Assembly (NCBI RefSeq): GCF_000429365.1
Contig: NZ_AUBS01000003.1
Coordinates: 205,966-269,965 of the forward strand
Reading direction: 5' to 3'
Source: Pseudodonghicola xiamenensis DSM 18339
Lineage (GTDB): Bacteria > Pseudomonadota > Alphaproteobacteria > Rhodobacterales > Rhodobacteraceae
DNA length: 64,000 nucleotides
Shown here: one piece after another, positions 26,760 through 33,925 of the stretch
Numbering within the stretch: the stretch's first letter is position 1
Layout: the number at the start of each line of letters is the position of its first letter
The notes under the pieces: model-generated
Databases searched by the model: none
The model's input: the letters and a program-made list of their open reading frames with translations, nothing else
Told to the model about the DNA's origin: nothing
Position numbers and translations under genes: made by a program

Positions 26760-27353
26760 GTGCGCCGGCAGGACGTCGCGGTGCTCTTCATCGACATCGT
26801 CAATTTCACCGGCTTTTCGGCAGAGCGTGACCCCTATGAGGTGATCGAGGTCCTGCGTCAGTTTCATACCCGGATGGAGGCCGAAGTGTTTCGCCATGGC
26901 GGTACGCTCGATAAATATCTGGGCGACGGCCTGATGGCGACCTTCGGCACGCCGATGATTACCGGCCGGGATGCCTCCAATGCGCTCGACTGTGCGCGTG
27001 GGATGATCTCGGTGATAGATCGATGGAACCTCGAACGCAGCCGGATGCACGGGCCGGAAATCCGCGCTGGTATCGGGGTACATTACGGGGCCGCCGTGCT
27101 GGGCGATATCGGCAACGATCGGCTGGAATTCGCGGTGATCGGCTCCGCCGTCAATATCGCCAGCCGGCTTGAGGCGCTGACCCGTCCGCTTTCCGCCCGG
27201 CTGGCGATCAGCGACCGGCTGCGCGCGCGGGTGCTGGAGGAAACCGGGGGCAGCGCCGCGGCCCCGGGGGGCGCGCTCGATGGCCTGGTCCGGCTGGAGG
27301 ATCAGGTCGTGCGCGGTCTTGAGGACAAGATGACGCTCTGGGCGCTCCATTAG
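26760..27353 (+). CDS. Class III adenylate/guanylate cyclase, catalytic half
   Basis: About 197 aa containing an intact class III nucleotide cyclase domain. It has the first metal aspartate in VAVLFIDIVNFTGFS, the second in GTLDKYLGDGLMATFG, and GDIGNDRLEFAVIGSAVNIASRLE with the transition-state residues. It is in the same frame as the membrane half, separated only by TAG plus one codon. The GTG at 26760 has no good ribosome-binding site, so independent translation is doubtful. The domain shows no other damage, which favours a recent lesion or readthrough. The product would be cAMP by family. It ends in a composite hairpin repeat. Confidence 0.8.
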   Translation: MRRQDVAVLFIDIVNFTGFSAERDPYEVIEVLRQFHTRMEAEVFRHGGTLDKYLGDGLMATFGTPMITGRDASNALDCARGMISVIDRWNLERSRMHGPEIRAGIGVHYGAAVLGDIGNDRLEFAVIGSAVNIASRLEALTRPLSARLAISDRLRARVLEETGGSAAAPGGALDGLVRLEDQVVRGLEDKMTLWALH

Positions 27354-27458
27354 GGGGGCTCTGCCCCCCGGCCTGCGGCCGCCCCCCGCCGTATTTGGAA
27401 CGAGAAGAAGTGGCGCGCGCTGCGTTTTCTCTTCGTCGCAAATACGGCCGCCGGAGGC
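27353..27458. repeat. Composite hairpin repeat, full copy 2
   Basis: It has the same two-part layout as 17532-17650. GGGGGGC-TCT-GCCCCCC (27353-27369) is followed by an imperfect inverted repeat, with GCCGTATTTGG...CGAGAAGAAG on the left and CTCTTCGTCGCAAATACGG through CCGCCGGAGG on the right. It lies between the convergent cyclase and alkB genes, where it can serve as a bidirectional terminator. Confidence 0.75.
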
Positions 27459-27494
27459 TCCCTCATATGCCCTTCGCGGGGGGGAGGGAGGTGT

Positions 27495-28637
27495 CTAGAG
27501 GCTGCCGCGGGGCATCGGGTTCGTCGCCTTGGTATAAGGCGCCCAGTCGGTGATCTCGGGGTAGTGGGTCTTGCGCCAGGCGCGCACGCGCGGGTTCATC
27601 GTCCGGCGCCAGAGCGGCGGGATCATCGCTGCCATGGTCATGATCGGATAGCCATAGGGCAGTTGCGGCGCCTCTTCTTCGGTATAGTTCTGTAGAAGGG
27701 GGAAGCGCCGGTCGGGTTTGTAGTGGTGATCGGAATGGCGTTGCAGGTTGATCAGCAGCCAGTTGGTGGCCCGATGCGCCGCGTTCCAGGAATGCCGCGG
27801 CAGCACGTGTTCGTATTTGCCGTCTCCCAGATATTTGCGCGTCAACCCATAGTGTTCGACGTAATTGACCAGCTCCAATTGCCAGATCGCGACGCCTGCC
27901 TGCAGCAGGAACAGGCCCAGCCCGGCCCAACCGCCCAGGCCCGCGGCGAGTGTGATCATCACAAGCTGCAGCGCCCAATAGCGCCAGAAGGGGTTGCGTC
28001 GGTCGCTCCAGCGCAGGTCCTTGCGGGCGAGCTTGAGCTTTTCGGCGTGGAAGGCCGATAGCCAGACCTGCCGCAGCACCCGGGGATAAAAGCGATGGAA
28101 ACCCTCGTTATAGCGCGCGGTGACCGCGTCGCGTGGGGTGCCGACATAGGAATGGTGCACCAGCAGGTGTTCCGAACGGAAATGGGAATAAAGCACCATC
28201 GACAGCAGCAGATCGCCAAGGAAGCGTTCGAACCGGTCCTTCTGGTGCATCAGCTCGTGGCTGTAATTGATGCCAACCGTCCCGGTGATCACCCCCATGC
28301 CGAAGAAGAGGGCGATCTTTTCCAGCAACGAGAGGTGATCACTGTGAGTGACGTAGAAGATCAGCCCGAAGAGGGTGATGAATTGCAGCGGCACCCAGGC
28401 GGTGGTCAGCATCCGGTACCAGAACAGATCCTCGGCCGGGGTATCGGGGTCGGCGTTTTCCAGGTTCAGCCCAGTCGCCGCGTCAATGGCGGAAAAAAGA
28501 TGCCAGGTGATCAGGGGCGGCAGCAGCACGGTCCAGCCGCCGACGATGCCGCCCAGCCAGATGGTCGGGATCAGCAGGAGCGTGGCCCAGAAGGGCGCGG
28601 CGCTTTGCCAGCGGGCGATTACGTCGCGAGGGATCAT
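27495..28637 (-). CDS. alkB: Alkane 1-monooxygenase (AlkB-type non-haem diiron)
   Basis: Integral-membrane hydroxylase that oxidises the terminal carbon of medium-chain alkanes using rubredoxin electrons. The 380-aa protein has the histidine boxes GINYSHELMHQ, EHLLVHHSYVGTPRD and LQRHSDHHYKP, plus the diagnostic NYVEHYGL. Six hydrophobic helices are visible. The start has GGAGGTG six bases upstream. No rubredoxin, rubredoxin reductase or alcohol dehydrogenase is adjacent, so electron donors must come from elsewhere. It follows mutY on the same strand by about 70 bases. Confidence 0.93.
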   Translation of the reverse strand: MIPRDVIARWQSAAPFWATLLLIPTIWLGGIVGGWTVLLPPLITWHLFSAIDAATGLNLENADPDTPAEDLFWYRMLTTAWVPLQFITLFGLIFYVTHSDHLSLLEKIALFFGMGVITGTVGINYSHELMHQKDRFERFLGDLLLSMVLYSHFRSEHLLVHHSYVGTPRDAVTARYNEGFHRFYPRVLRQVWLSAFHAEKLKLARKDLRWSDRRNPFWRYWALQLVMITLAAGLGGWAGLGLFLLQAGVAIWQLELVNYVEHYGLTRKYLGDGKYEHVLPRHSWNAAHRATNWLLINLQRHSDHHYKPDRRFPLLQNYTEEEAPQLPYGYPIMTMAAMIPPLWRRTMNPRVRAWRKTHYPEITDWAPYTKATNPMPRGSL

Positions 28638-28705
28638 CCGGCACCTCCTGCCGCCTGTGCAAAATCGCCGATAAGTCTAGCCGATCAACGGCAAAAGGCC
28701 ATGGG

Positions 28706-29773
28706 TCACTCTGCCCCGCCGCGCCAGAGGTCATAAGCCTTGCGCATCACTGTCGGCAGGTCGGAGGGGCGGAAGTCGTGGCGCTTGACGATCAGCAACC
28801 CCTCGGGGGCGGGGCCATCGGGCAGCGGTGCGGTTTTAAGTGTCAGGATCAGGTGAAAATGGGTGAAGGTATGGCGCACCTCGCCCGGCAGGACCTGCCA
28901 GTCGGCAGGGAAGGGCGGGCAGTCCGCTGCCGGGCTTTCGGCCCAGGGCGAGCCTGGCCAGCCCAGCATGCCGCCCAGAAGGCCGCTGTCGGGGCGACGT
29001 TCCAGCAACAGCGCGCCATCGGCGCGTTGGGCGAGATAGGCGACGCCCCGGCGCACCGGCTTGGCCTTCTTCGGCTGTTTCTTCGGCAGCTCCGGCGCAG
29101 TGCCGGCGGCGCGGGCCCGGCAGGGATCGCGCCAGGGGCAGATGCCGCAGGCCGGTGATTTCGGCGAACAGATCGTCGCGCCCAGATCCATCACCGCTTG
29201 GGCATAATCGCCGGGACGGTCCTGCGGTGTCAGCTCGGCGGCGCGCGCCTTCAGTTCGGGCTTGGCGTCGGGCAGGGGCGTGTGGATGTCGAACATCCGC
29301 GCCATCACCCGTTCGACGTTGCCGTCCATCACCACCTCGGGCGCATCAAAGGCGATGGCCGAGATCGCGGCGGCGGTATAGGGGCCGATCCCGGGCAGGG
29401 AGAGGAGTGCGTCGTGATCCAGGGGGAAGACCCCGCCATGATCGGCGCTGACCGCACGGGCGCATTTCAGCAGGTTGCGGGCGCGAGCGTAATATCCAAG
29501 CCCCGCCCATTCGCCCATGACATCTGCATCCTCGGCCGCCGCCAGCGCCTGAACCGTCGGCCAGCGGCTGGTGAAGCGGTGGAAGTAATCGCGTACCGCG
29601 GCCACCGTGGTCTGTTGCAGCATCACTTCGGACAGCCAGACCCGATAGGGATCGGGCACCATTCCGGCCTGGCGATCGGCGGGGGCGACGCGCCAGGGCA
29701 GATCGCGGGCGTGGTGGTCGTACCACTCCAGCAACTGGGTGGAGAGGGCGGGCTCGGGGGCGGTGTCACGCAA
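28706..29773 (-). CDS. mutY: A/G-specific adenine DNA glycosylase
   Basis: Removes adenine mispaired with 8-oxoguanine. The 355-aa protein has SEVMLQQTTVAAV and the HhH motif SLPGIGPYTAAAISAIAF. The catalytic aspartate lies in VVMDGNVERVMARM. Four cysteines of the 4Fe-4S cluster follow in CSPKSPACGICPWRDPC. A C-terminal NUDIX-like domain (from about residue 235) senses 8-oxoG. It is divergent from the DUF721 gene, a common alphaproteobacterial arrangement. Confidence 0.96.
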   Translation of the reverse strand: MRDTAPEPALSTQLLEWYDHHARDLPWRVAPADRQAGMVPDPYRVWLSEVMLQQTTVAAVRDYFHRFTSRWPTVQALAAAEDADVMGEWAGLGYYARARNLLKCARAVSADHGGVFPLDHDALLSLPGIGPYTAAAISAIAFDAPEVVMDGNVERVMARMFDIHTPLPDAKPELKARAAELTPQDRPGDYAQAVMDLGATICSPKSPACGICPWRDPCRARAAGTAPELPKKQPKKAKPVRRGVAYLAQRADGALLLERRPDSGLLGGMLGWPGSPWAESPAADCPPFPADWQVLPGEVRHTFTHFHLILTLKTAPLPDGPAPEGLLIVKRHDFRPSDLPTVMRKAYDLWRGGAE

Positions 29774-29856
29774 TCTTTATTGCTTTCTCTGGCCGGTTTC
29801 GCTGGCGCTTGGGCAGGTGGACCCTAGAATAGTGGGGAACCGAATGGAATCCATCA

Positions 29857-30366
29857 ATGGCGCAGCGACGATCTTCGACAACACGCGGTTTCAAACGAAC
29901 CGATACATTGCTGAACGATCAGATCCGCCGCGCCGGTGAAAGCCGTGGCTTTGCGGTGACCCGCGTGCTGACTCATTGGGCCGAGATCGCCGGGCCCGAG
30001 ATCGCCAGTATCGCGCGCCCGGTCAATATCGGCTATGGCCGCCAAGGCTTTGGCGCGACGCTGACCATCCTGACCACGGGCGCCCAGGCGCCGATGCTCG
30101 AGATGCAGAAGGAAAAGCTGCGCGAGCGGGTGAATGCGGTCTATGGCTATAACGCGATCAGCCGGGTCCGTATCACCCAGACCGCGCCGACCGGGTTCGC
30201 CGAGGGCCACGCCCGGTTCGAACCGATGCCGCCGAAGCAGGCGCCACAGCCCTCTCCCGAGGTGGAAAAAGAGGTCTCCCGCACCGCCGAAGGCGTCGGC
30301 GACGCCGATTTGCGCGCGGCCCTTGAACGTCTGGGCCGCAACGTTCTATCCAAACGCAGTCACTGA
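29857..30366 (+). CDS. DUF721 (DciA-like) protein
   Basis: The 169-aa protein begins with a DUF721 region: AVTRVLTHWAEIAGPEIASIARPVNI, a LTILTTGAQAPMLEMQKEKLRERVNAVYG core and AISRVRITQT. The domain defines DciA, the ancestral loader of the replicative helicase DnaB in bacteria lacking DnaC. A C-terminal tail rich in Pro and Glu follows. Located between mutY and dsbA, as in many relatives. A helicase-loading role is by family only. Confidence 0.85.
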   Translation: MAQRRSSTTRGFKRTDTLLNDQIRRAGESRGFAVTRVLTHWAEIAGPEIASIARPVNIGYGRQGFGATLTILTTGAQAPMLEMQKEKLRERVNAVYGYNAISRVRITQTAPTGFAEGHARFEPMPPKQAPQPSPEVEKEVSRTAEGVGDADLRAALERLGRNVLSKRSH

Positions 30367-30379
30367 GAAAGGGGTACAT

Positions 30380-31057
30380 ATGACCCGACTGGTTCCCGCG
30401 CTTTCCGCGGCCGCCCTGTTGATGGCCGGCGCTTTCGTTTTCTCCGATCAGCCGGGCCGCGCGCCGGCCTCCTGGTTGGTCGGCAGCGCCCAGGCAGCGG
30501 ATGACGCCGCCGAGATCGACACCTCGACCATTCAGGATATGGTGCTGGGTGCCGAAGACGCGCCGGTGACCATCGTCGAATATGCCTCGTTCACCTGCCC
30601 GCATTGCGCGACCTTCGATCAGGGGCCGTTCAAGAAGCTGAAGGCCGACTATATCGACACCGGCAAGGTCAAGCTGATCTATCGCGAGGTCTATTTCGAT
30701 CGTTACGGGCTGTGGGCGTCGATGATCGCGCGTTGTTCGGGCGATACCACCAAGTTCTTCGGGATCACCGATCTGATCTTCAAGGGACAGAACGATTGGG
30801 TGCGCGCCGGTGGCCCGTCCGAGATCGTCGACGCGCTGCGCAAGATCGGCCGTCTGGCCGGGATCGAGAACGATCAGCTCGAGGCCTGCCTGCAGGATAA
30901 CGTCAAGGCGCAGACACTGGTGAGCTGGTATCAGGAACACGCCAAGGAAGACGGCATCGACGCGACGCCGACCTTCATCATCAACGGTAAGAAGGTTCCG
31001 AACCAGGCCTGGGACGACTTCAAGGCGGTGATCGACGCGGAGCTGGCCAAGCAATGA
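30380..31057 (+). CDS. DsbA-family periplasmic thiol:disulfide oxidoreductase
   Basis: The 225-aa protein has a signal peptide (cleavage near SAQA, residue 39) and a thioredoxin fold. The redox motif C73-P-H-C76 lies in YASFTCPHCATFD, and the cis-proline segment is DATPTFIINGKKV. It introduces or isomerises disulfides in exported proteins. ATG 30380 follows GAAAGGGG; upstream in-frame codons belong to the overlapping DUF721 gene. It overlaps the CoA-transferase gene by an ATGA. Confidence 0.92.
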   Translation: MTRLVPALSAAALLMAGAFVFSDQPGRAPASWLVGSAQAADDAAEIDTSTIQDMVLGAEDAPVTIVEYASFTCPHCATFDQGPFKKLKADYIDTGKVKLIYREVYFDRYGLWASMIARCSGDTTKFFGITDLIFKGQNDWVRAGGPSEIVDALRKIGRLAGIENDQLEACLQDNVKAQTLVSWYQEHAKEDGIDATPTFIINGKKVPNQAWDDFKAVIDAELAKQ

Positions 31058-32172
31058 CCTCCCCGCTCGAAGGCCTGAAAGTCGTCGAACTGGCGCGTAT
31101 CCTGGCCGGCCCCTGGGCCGGTCAGACCCTGTCCGACCTGGGCGCCGAGGTGATCAAGGTCGAGGCGCCGCGCGGTGACGATACCCGCGCCTGGGGCCCG
31201 CCCTTCGTCGAGTGCGAAGGCGAGACCTCGGCCGCCTATTTCCATTGCGCCAACCGCGGCAAGGCCTCGGTCATCGCCGATTTCGCCACGCCCGAGGGGC
31301 AGGAAAAGGTGCGTGATCTGGTGCGCGACGCCGATATCCTGATCGAGAACTTCAAGCTCGGTGGCTTGAAGAAATACGGGCTGGACTATGACAGCCTGAA
31401 AGAGGTCAATCCGCGGCTGATCTATTGCTCGATCACCGGCTTCGGCCAGACCGGGCCCTATGCGCATCGCGCCGGCTATGACTTCATCATTCAAGGTATG
31501 TCCGGGCTGATGTCGATCACCGGCGAGCCGGGCGGCCAGCCGCAGAAGGCGGGTGTGGCGATCACCGATATCTATACCGGCATCTATTCGGTGACCGGTA
31601 TCCTCGCTGCACTTTATCAGCGCGAACGCACCGGAAAGGGCCAGCATATCGACATGGCGCTGTTGGATGTGGCGGTTTCAGTCACCGCCAACCAGGCGAT
31701 GAATTATCTGACCACCGGGGTGTCGCCGGGGATGATGGGCAACGCGCATATGAACCTGGCGCCCTATCAGGTGTTCGACTGCGCCGACGGCCATATCATC
31801 ATCGCCACCGGCAACGATCCGCAATATCAGCGGCTGTGCCGTATCCTTGGCCTCGAAGAGATGGCCGAGGCGCCGGAGTTCCTGCACAACAAGGATCGTC
31901 TGGCCAATCGTGCCGATCTGATCGCCCGGCTGACGGCGGCGACGTCGCAGCGGGGTAAGGCCGATCTTCTGGCCGCCTGCGAGGCACAAGGCGTGCCTGC
32001 CGGGCCGATCAACAACATGGCCGAGGTGATGGCCGACCCGCAGGTTGTGGCTCGTGGCATGCAGATCGAACTGGACGGGGTGCCGGGTGTGCGCTCGCCC
32101 TTCGTCTTCTCGGATGCCGAGCTGAACCTCAGCCATGCAGCGCCGAAACTGGGGCAGGACGACCTCAAGTAA
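31054..32172 (+). CDS. CaiB/BaiF-family CoA-transferase
   Basis: A class III CoA-transferase of 372 aa. It starts with PLEGLKVVELARILAGPWAGQTLSDLGAEVIKVE, and the expected catalytic aspartate is D172 in VAITDIYTGIY. GQHIDMALLDV and the C-terminal AQGVPAGPINNMAEV segments are also typical. Substrates (dicarboxylic or branched acids) cannot be told from sequence. It is translationally coupled to dsbA through ATGA, with no obvious functional link, and convergent with trhO. Confidence 0.92.
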   Translation: MTSPLEGLKVVELARILAGPWAGQTLSDLGAEVIKVEAPRGDDTRAWGPPFVECEGETSAAYFHCANRGKASVIADFATPEGQEKVRDLVRDADILIENFKLGGLKKYGLDYDSLKEVNPRLIYCSITGFGQTGPYAHRAGYDFIIQGMSGLMSITGEPGGQPQKAGVAITDIYTGIYSVTGILAALYQRERTGKGQHIDMALLDVAVSVTANQAMNYLTTGVSPGMMGNAHMNLAPYQVFDCADGHIIIATGNDPQYQRLCRILGLEEMAEAPEFLHNKDRLANRADLIARLTAATSQRGKADLLAACEAQGVPAGPINNMAEVMADPQVVARGMQIELDGVPGVRSPFVFSDAELNLSHAAPKLGQDDLK

Positions 32173-32190
32173 GCGATCAATGGCGGCGGG

Positions 32191-33096
32191 TCACTCCGCC
32201 GCCAGATGCCGTTCGCCGCGGGCCTGGGCCAGGGCGATCTGCTTTTGCCGCTCGCGGAACCGGGCCTTGTCCTCTTCCGAGGTCTCGTTGATGCAGTGAT
32301 GGCAGGAGACCCCGGCCTCGTATTCCGGGCGCGCCTTGTCTTCCTCGAGGATCGGACGGCGGCAGCCATGGCAGAGGTCATAAGGCCCCTCTTTCAGCCC
32401 GTGCCCCACCGACACCCGGTTGTCGAAGACAAAGCATTCGCCCTGCCAGGTGCTGTTTTCCGCCGGCATTTCCTCAAGATAGCGCAGGATGCCGCCCTTG
32501 AGGTGATAGACGTCCTCGACCCCCTGGCCGAGCAGGAAGTTGGTGGATTTCTCGCAACGAATGCCGCCGGTGCAGAACATCGCGATCCGCTTGTTGTGGA
32601 ACCGGTCCTTGTTGGCCTCCCACCAGGCGGGGAAATCGCGGAAGCTTTCGGTATGAGGATCCACCGCACCCTCGAAGGTGCCGATGGCGACCTCGTAATC
32701 GTTGCGGGTGTCGATCACCGCCACGTCGGGGCTGCGGATCAGGTCGTTCCACTCCTCCGGCTCGACATAATGGCCGACGCGGGCCTTCGGGTCGACATCC
32801 GGTTGGCCCATGGTGACGATTTCCTTCTTCAGCCGCACTTTCATGCGGGCGAAGGGGGGATGATCACTGGCCGCCTCTTTCCACTCCAGATCGGCGCAGC
32901 CGGGCAGGGCGCGGATATGCGCCAGTACCGCGTCGATGCCGGTGCGCGGGCCGGCGATGGTGCCGTTGATCCCCTCGTGGGCCAGAAGTAGCGTACCCTT
33001 GACCTGTTCCGCAAGGCAGAGGTCAAGAAGCGCCGGCCGCAGGATTGCGGGATCGGCAAAGCGGGTGAAGTGATACAGTGCGGCGATCGTATACAT
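32191..33096 (-). CDS. trhO: tRNA uridine(34) hydroxylase, rhodanese-fold
   Basis: TrhO/YceA hydroxylates U34 of tRNAs en route to cmo5U or mo5U. The 301-aa protein has an N-terminal acylphosphatase-like domain (LLLAHEGINGTIAG) and a rhodanese domain from about residue 120. That domain has VIDTRNDYEVAIGTF and the active-site loop FCTGGIRCEKST. A C-terminal zinc-type cysteine set (CHGCRRP and CHHC) follows. It is divergent from pncA. The last codons form a GGCGGCGG hairpin with the intergenic bases, a possible shared terminator with the CoA-transferase gene. Confidence 0.92.
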   Translation of the reverse strand: MYTIAALYHFTRFADPAILRPALLDLCLAEQVKGTLLLAHEGINGTIAGPRTGIDAVLAHIRALPGCADLEWKEAASDHPPFARMKVRLKKEIVTMGQPDVDPKARVGHYVEPEEWNDLIRSPDVAVIDTRNDYEVAIGTFEGAVDPHTESFRDFPAWWEANKDRFHNKRIAMFCTGGIRCEKSTNFLLGQGVEDVYHLKGGILRYLEEMPAENSTWQGECFVFDNRVSVGHGLKEGPYDLCHGCRRPILEEDKARPEYEAGVSCHHCINETSEEDKARFRERQKQIALAQARGERHLAAE

Positions 33097-33214
33097 GGAT
33101 GCGGATTTACGCCTTCATCCCCCGTCCGGCAAGGGCGGAGCGCTTGTGTCACCGTGCAGGATTGACGCGGGGGCATCGGCTTTCTACCCATTTGATAGGT
33201 ATAAGGAGGCCGCC

Positions 33215-33811
33215 ATGACCCATGCCATGATCGTGATCGACGTTCAGAACGATTTCTGCCCGGGAGGGGCGCTTGCCGTCGAGCAGGGGGACCGGATCGT
33301 TCAGCCGATCAACGAGGCGATGGGAGACTTCGACGCGGTGATCTTGACGCAGGACTGGCACCCGGCGGATCATTCCTCCTTTGCCGGTAATCACCCCGGC
33401 AAGGCGCCGATGGAGATGATCGAGCTGCCCTATGGGCCGCAGGTGCTCTGGCCGGATCATTGCGTGATCGGCAGCAAGGGGGCGGATTTCCATCCGGAGC
33501 TCGATACCAGCCGGGCCGATCTGATCCTGCGCAAGGGGTTCCGCCCGGCGATCGACAGCTATTCCGCGTTTTTCGAAAACGATCGCCGGACCGCCACCGG
33601 ATTGGAAGGATATCTGCGCACGCGTGGTATCGAGAAATTGACGCTGGTCGGTCTGGCGACGGATTTCTGTGTCAATTACTCGGCTGTCGATGCGGCAAAG
33701 CTCGGGTTCGATGTCACGGTCCGGCTGGAGATGTGCCGGGGCATTGATGTCGGCGGCTCGCTCGATGCGGCGCTGGCGGGAATGCGCACTGCTGGCGTAA
33801 CGCTTGGGTGA
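33215..33811 (+). CDS. pncA: Nicotinamidase/pyrazinamidase
   Basis: Hydrolyses nicotinamide to nicotinate for NAD salvage. The 198-aa protein has the catalytic triad D9 (MIVIDVQNDF), K107 (LILRKGFRP) and C152 (ATDFCVNYS). The metal site is D47-H49-H53 in TQDWHPADHSSF. ATG 33215 has an AAGGAGG ribosome-binding site. It is separated from pncB, the next enzyme of the pathway, by one hybrid kinase gene in the same orientation. Confidence 0.95.
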   Translation: MTHAMIVIDVQNDFCPGGALAVEQGDRIVQPINEAMGDFDAVILTQDWHPADHSSFAGNHPGKAPMEMIELPYGPQVLWPDHCVIGSKGADFHPELDTSRADLILRKGFRPAIDSYSAFFENDRRTATGLEGYLRTRGIEKLTLVGLATDFCVNYSAVDAAKLGFDVTVRLEMCRGIDVGGSLDAALAGMRTAGVTLG

Positions 33812-33925
33812 TATCCGCGCGCTTGCACGACGATGACGCTGAATAATGATTTTGATTGTAAATTGTTAAGACCCGGCAGTGTAATTTGACCGGGGGCAAA
33901 TCTGACACGGTCGGGGAGTCCGTCG

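Noticed and set aside
32181..32204. TGGCGGCGG hairpin between the CoA-transferase and trhO genes as a terminator
   Set aside because: The stem is perfect but half of it encodes the last trhO residues and there is no T-run in either direction, so I did not list it as a terminator.
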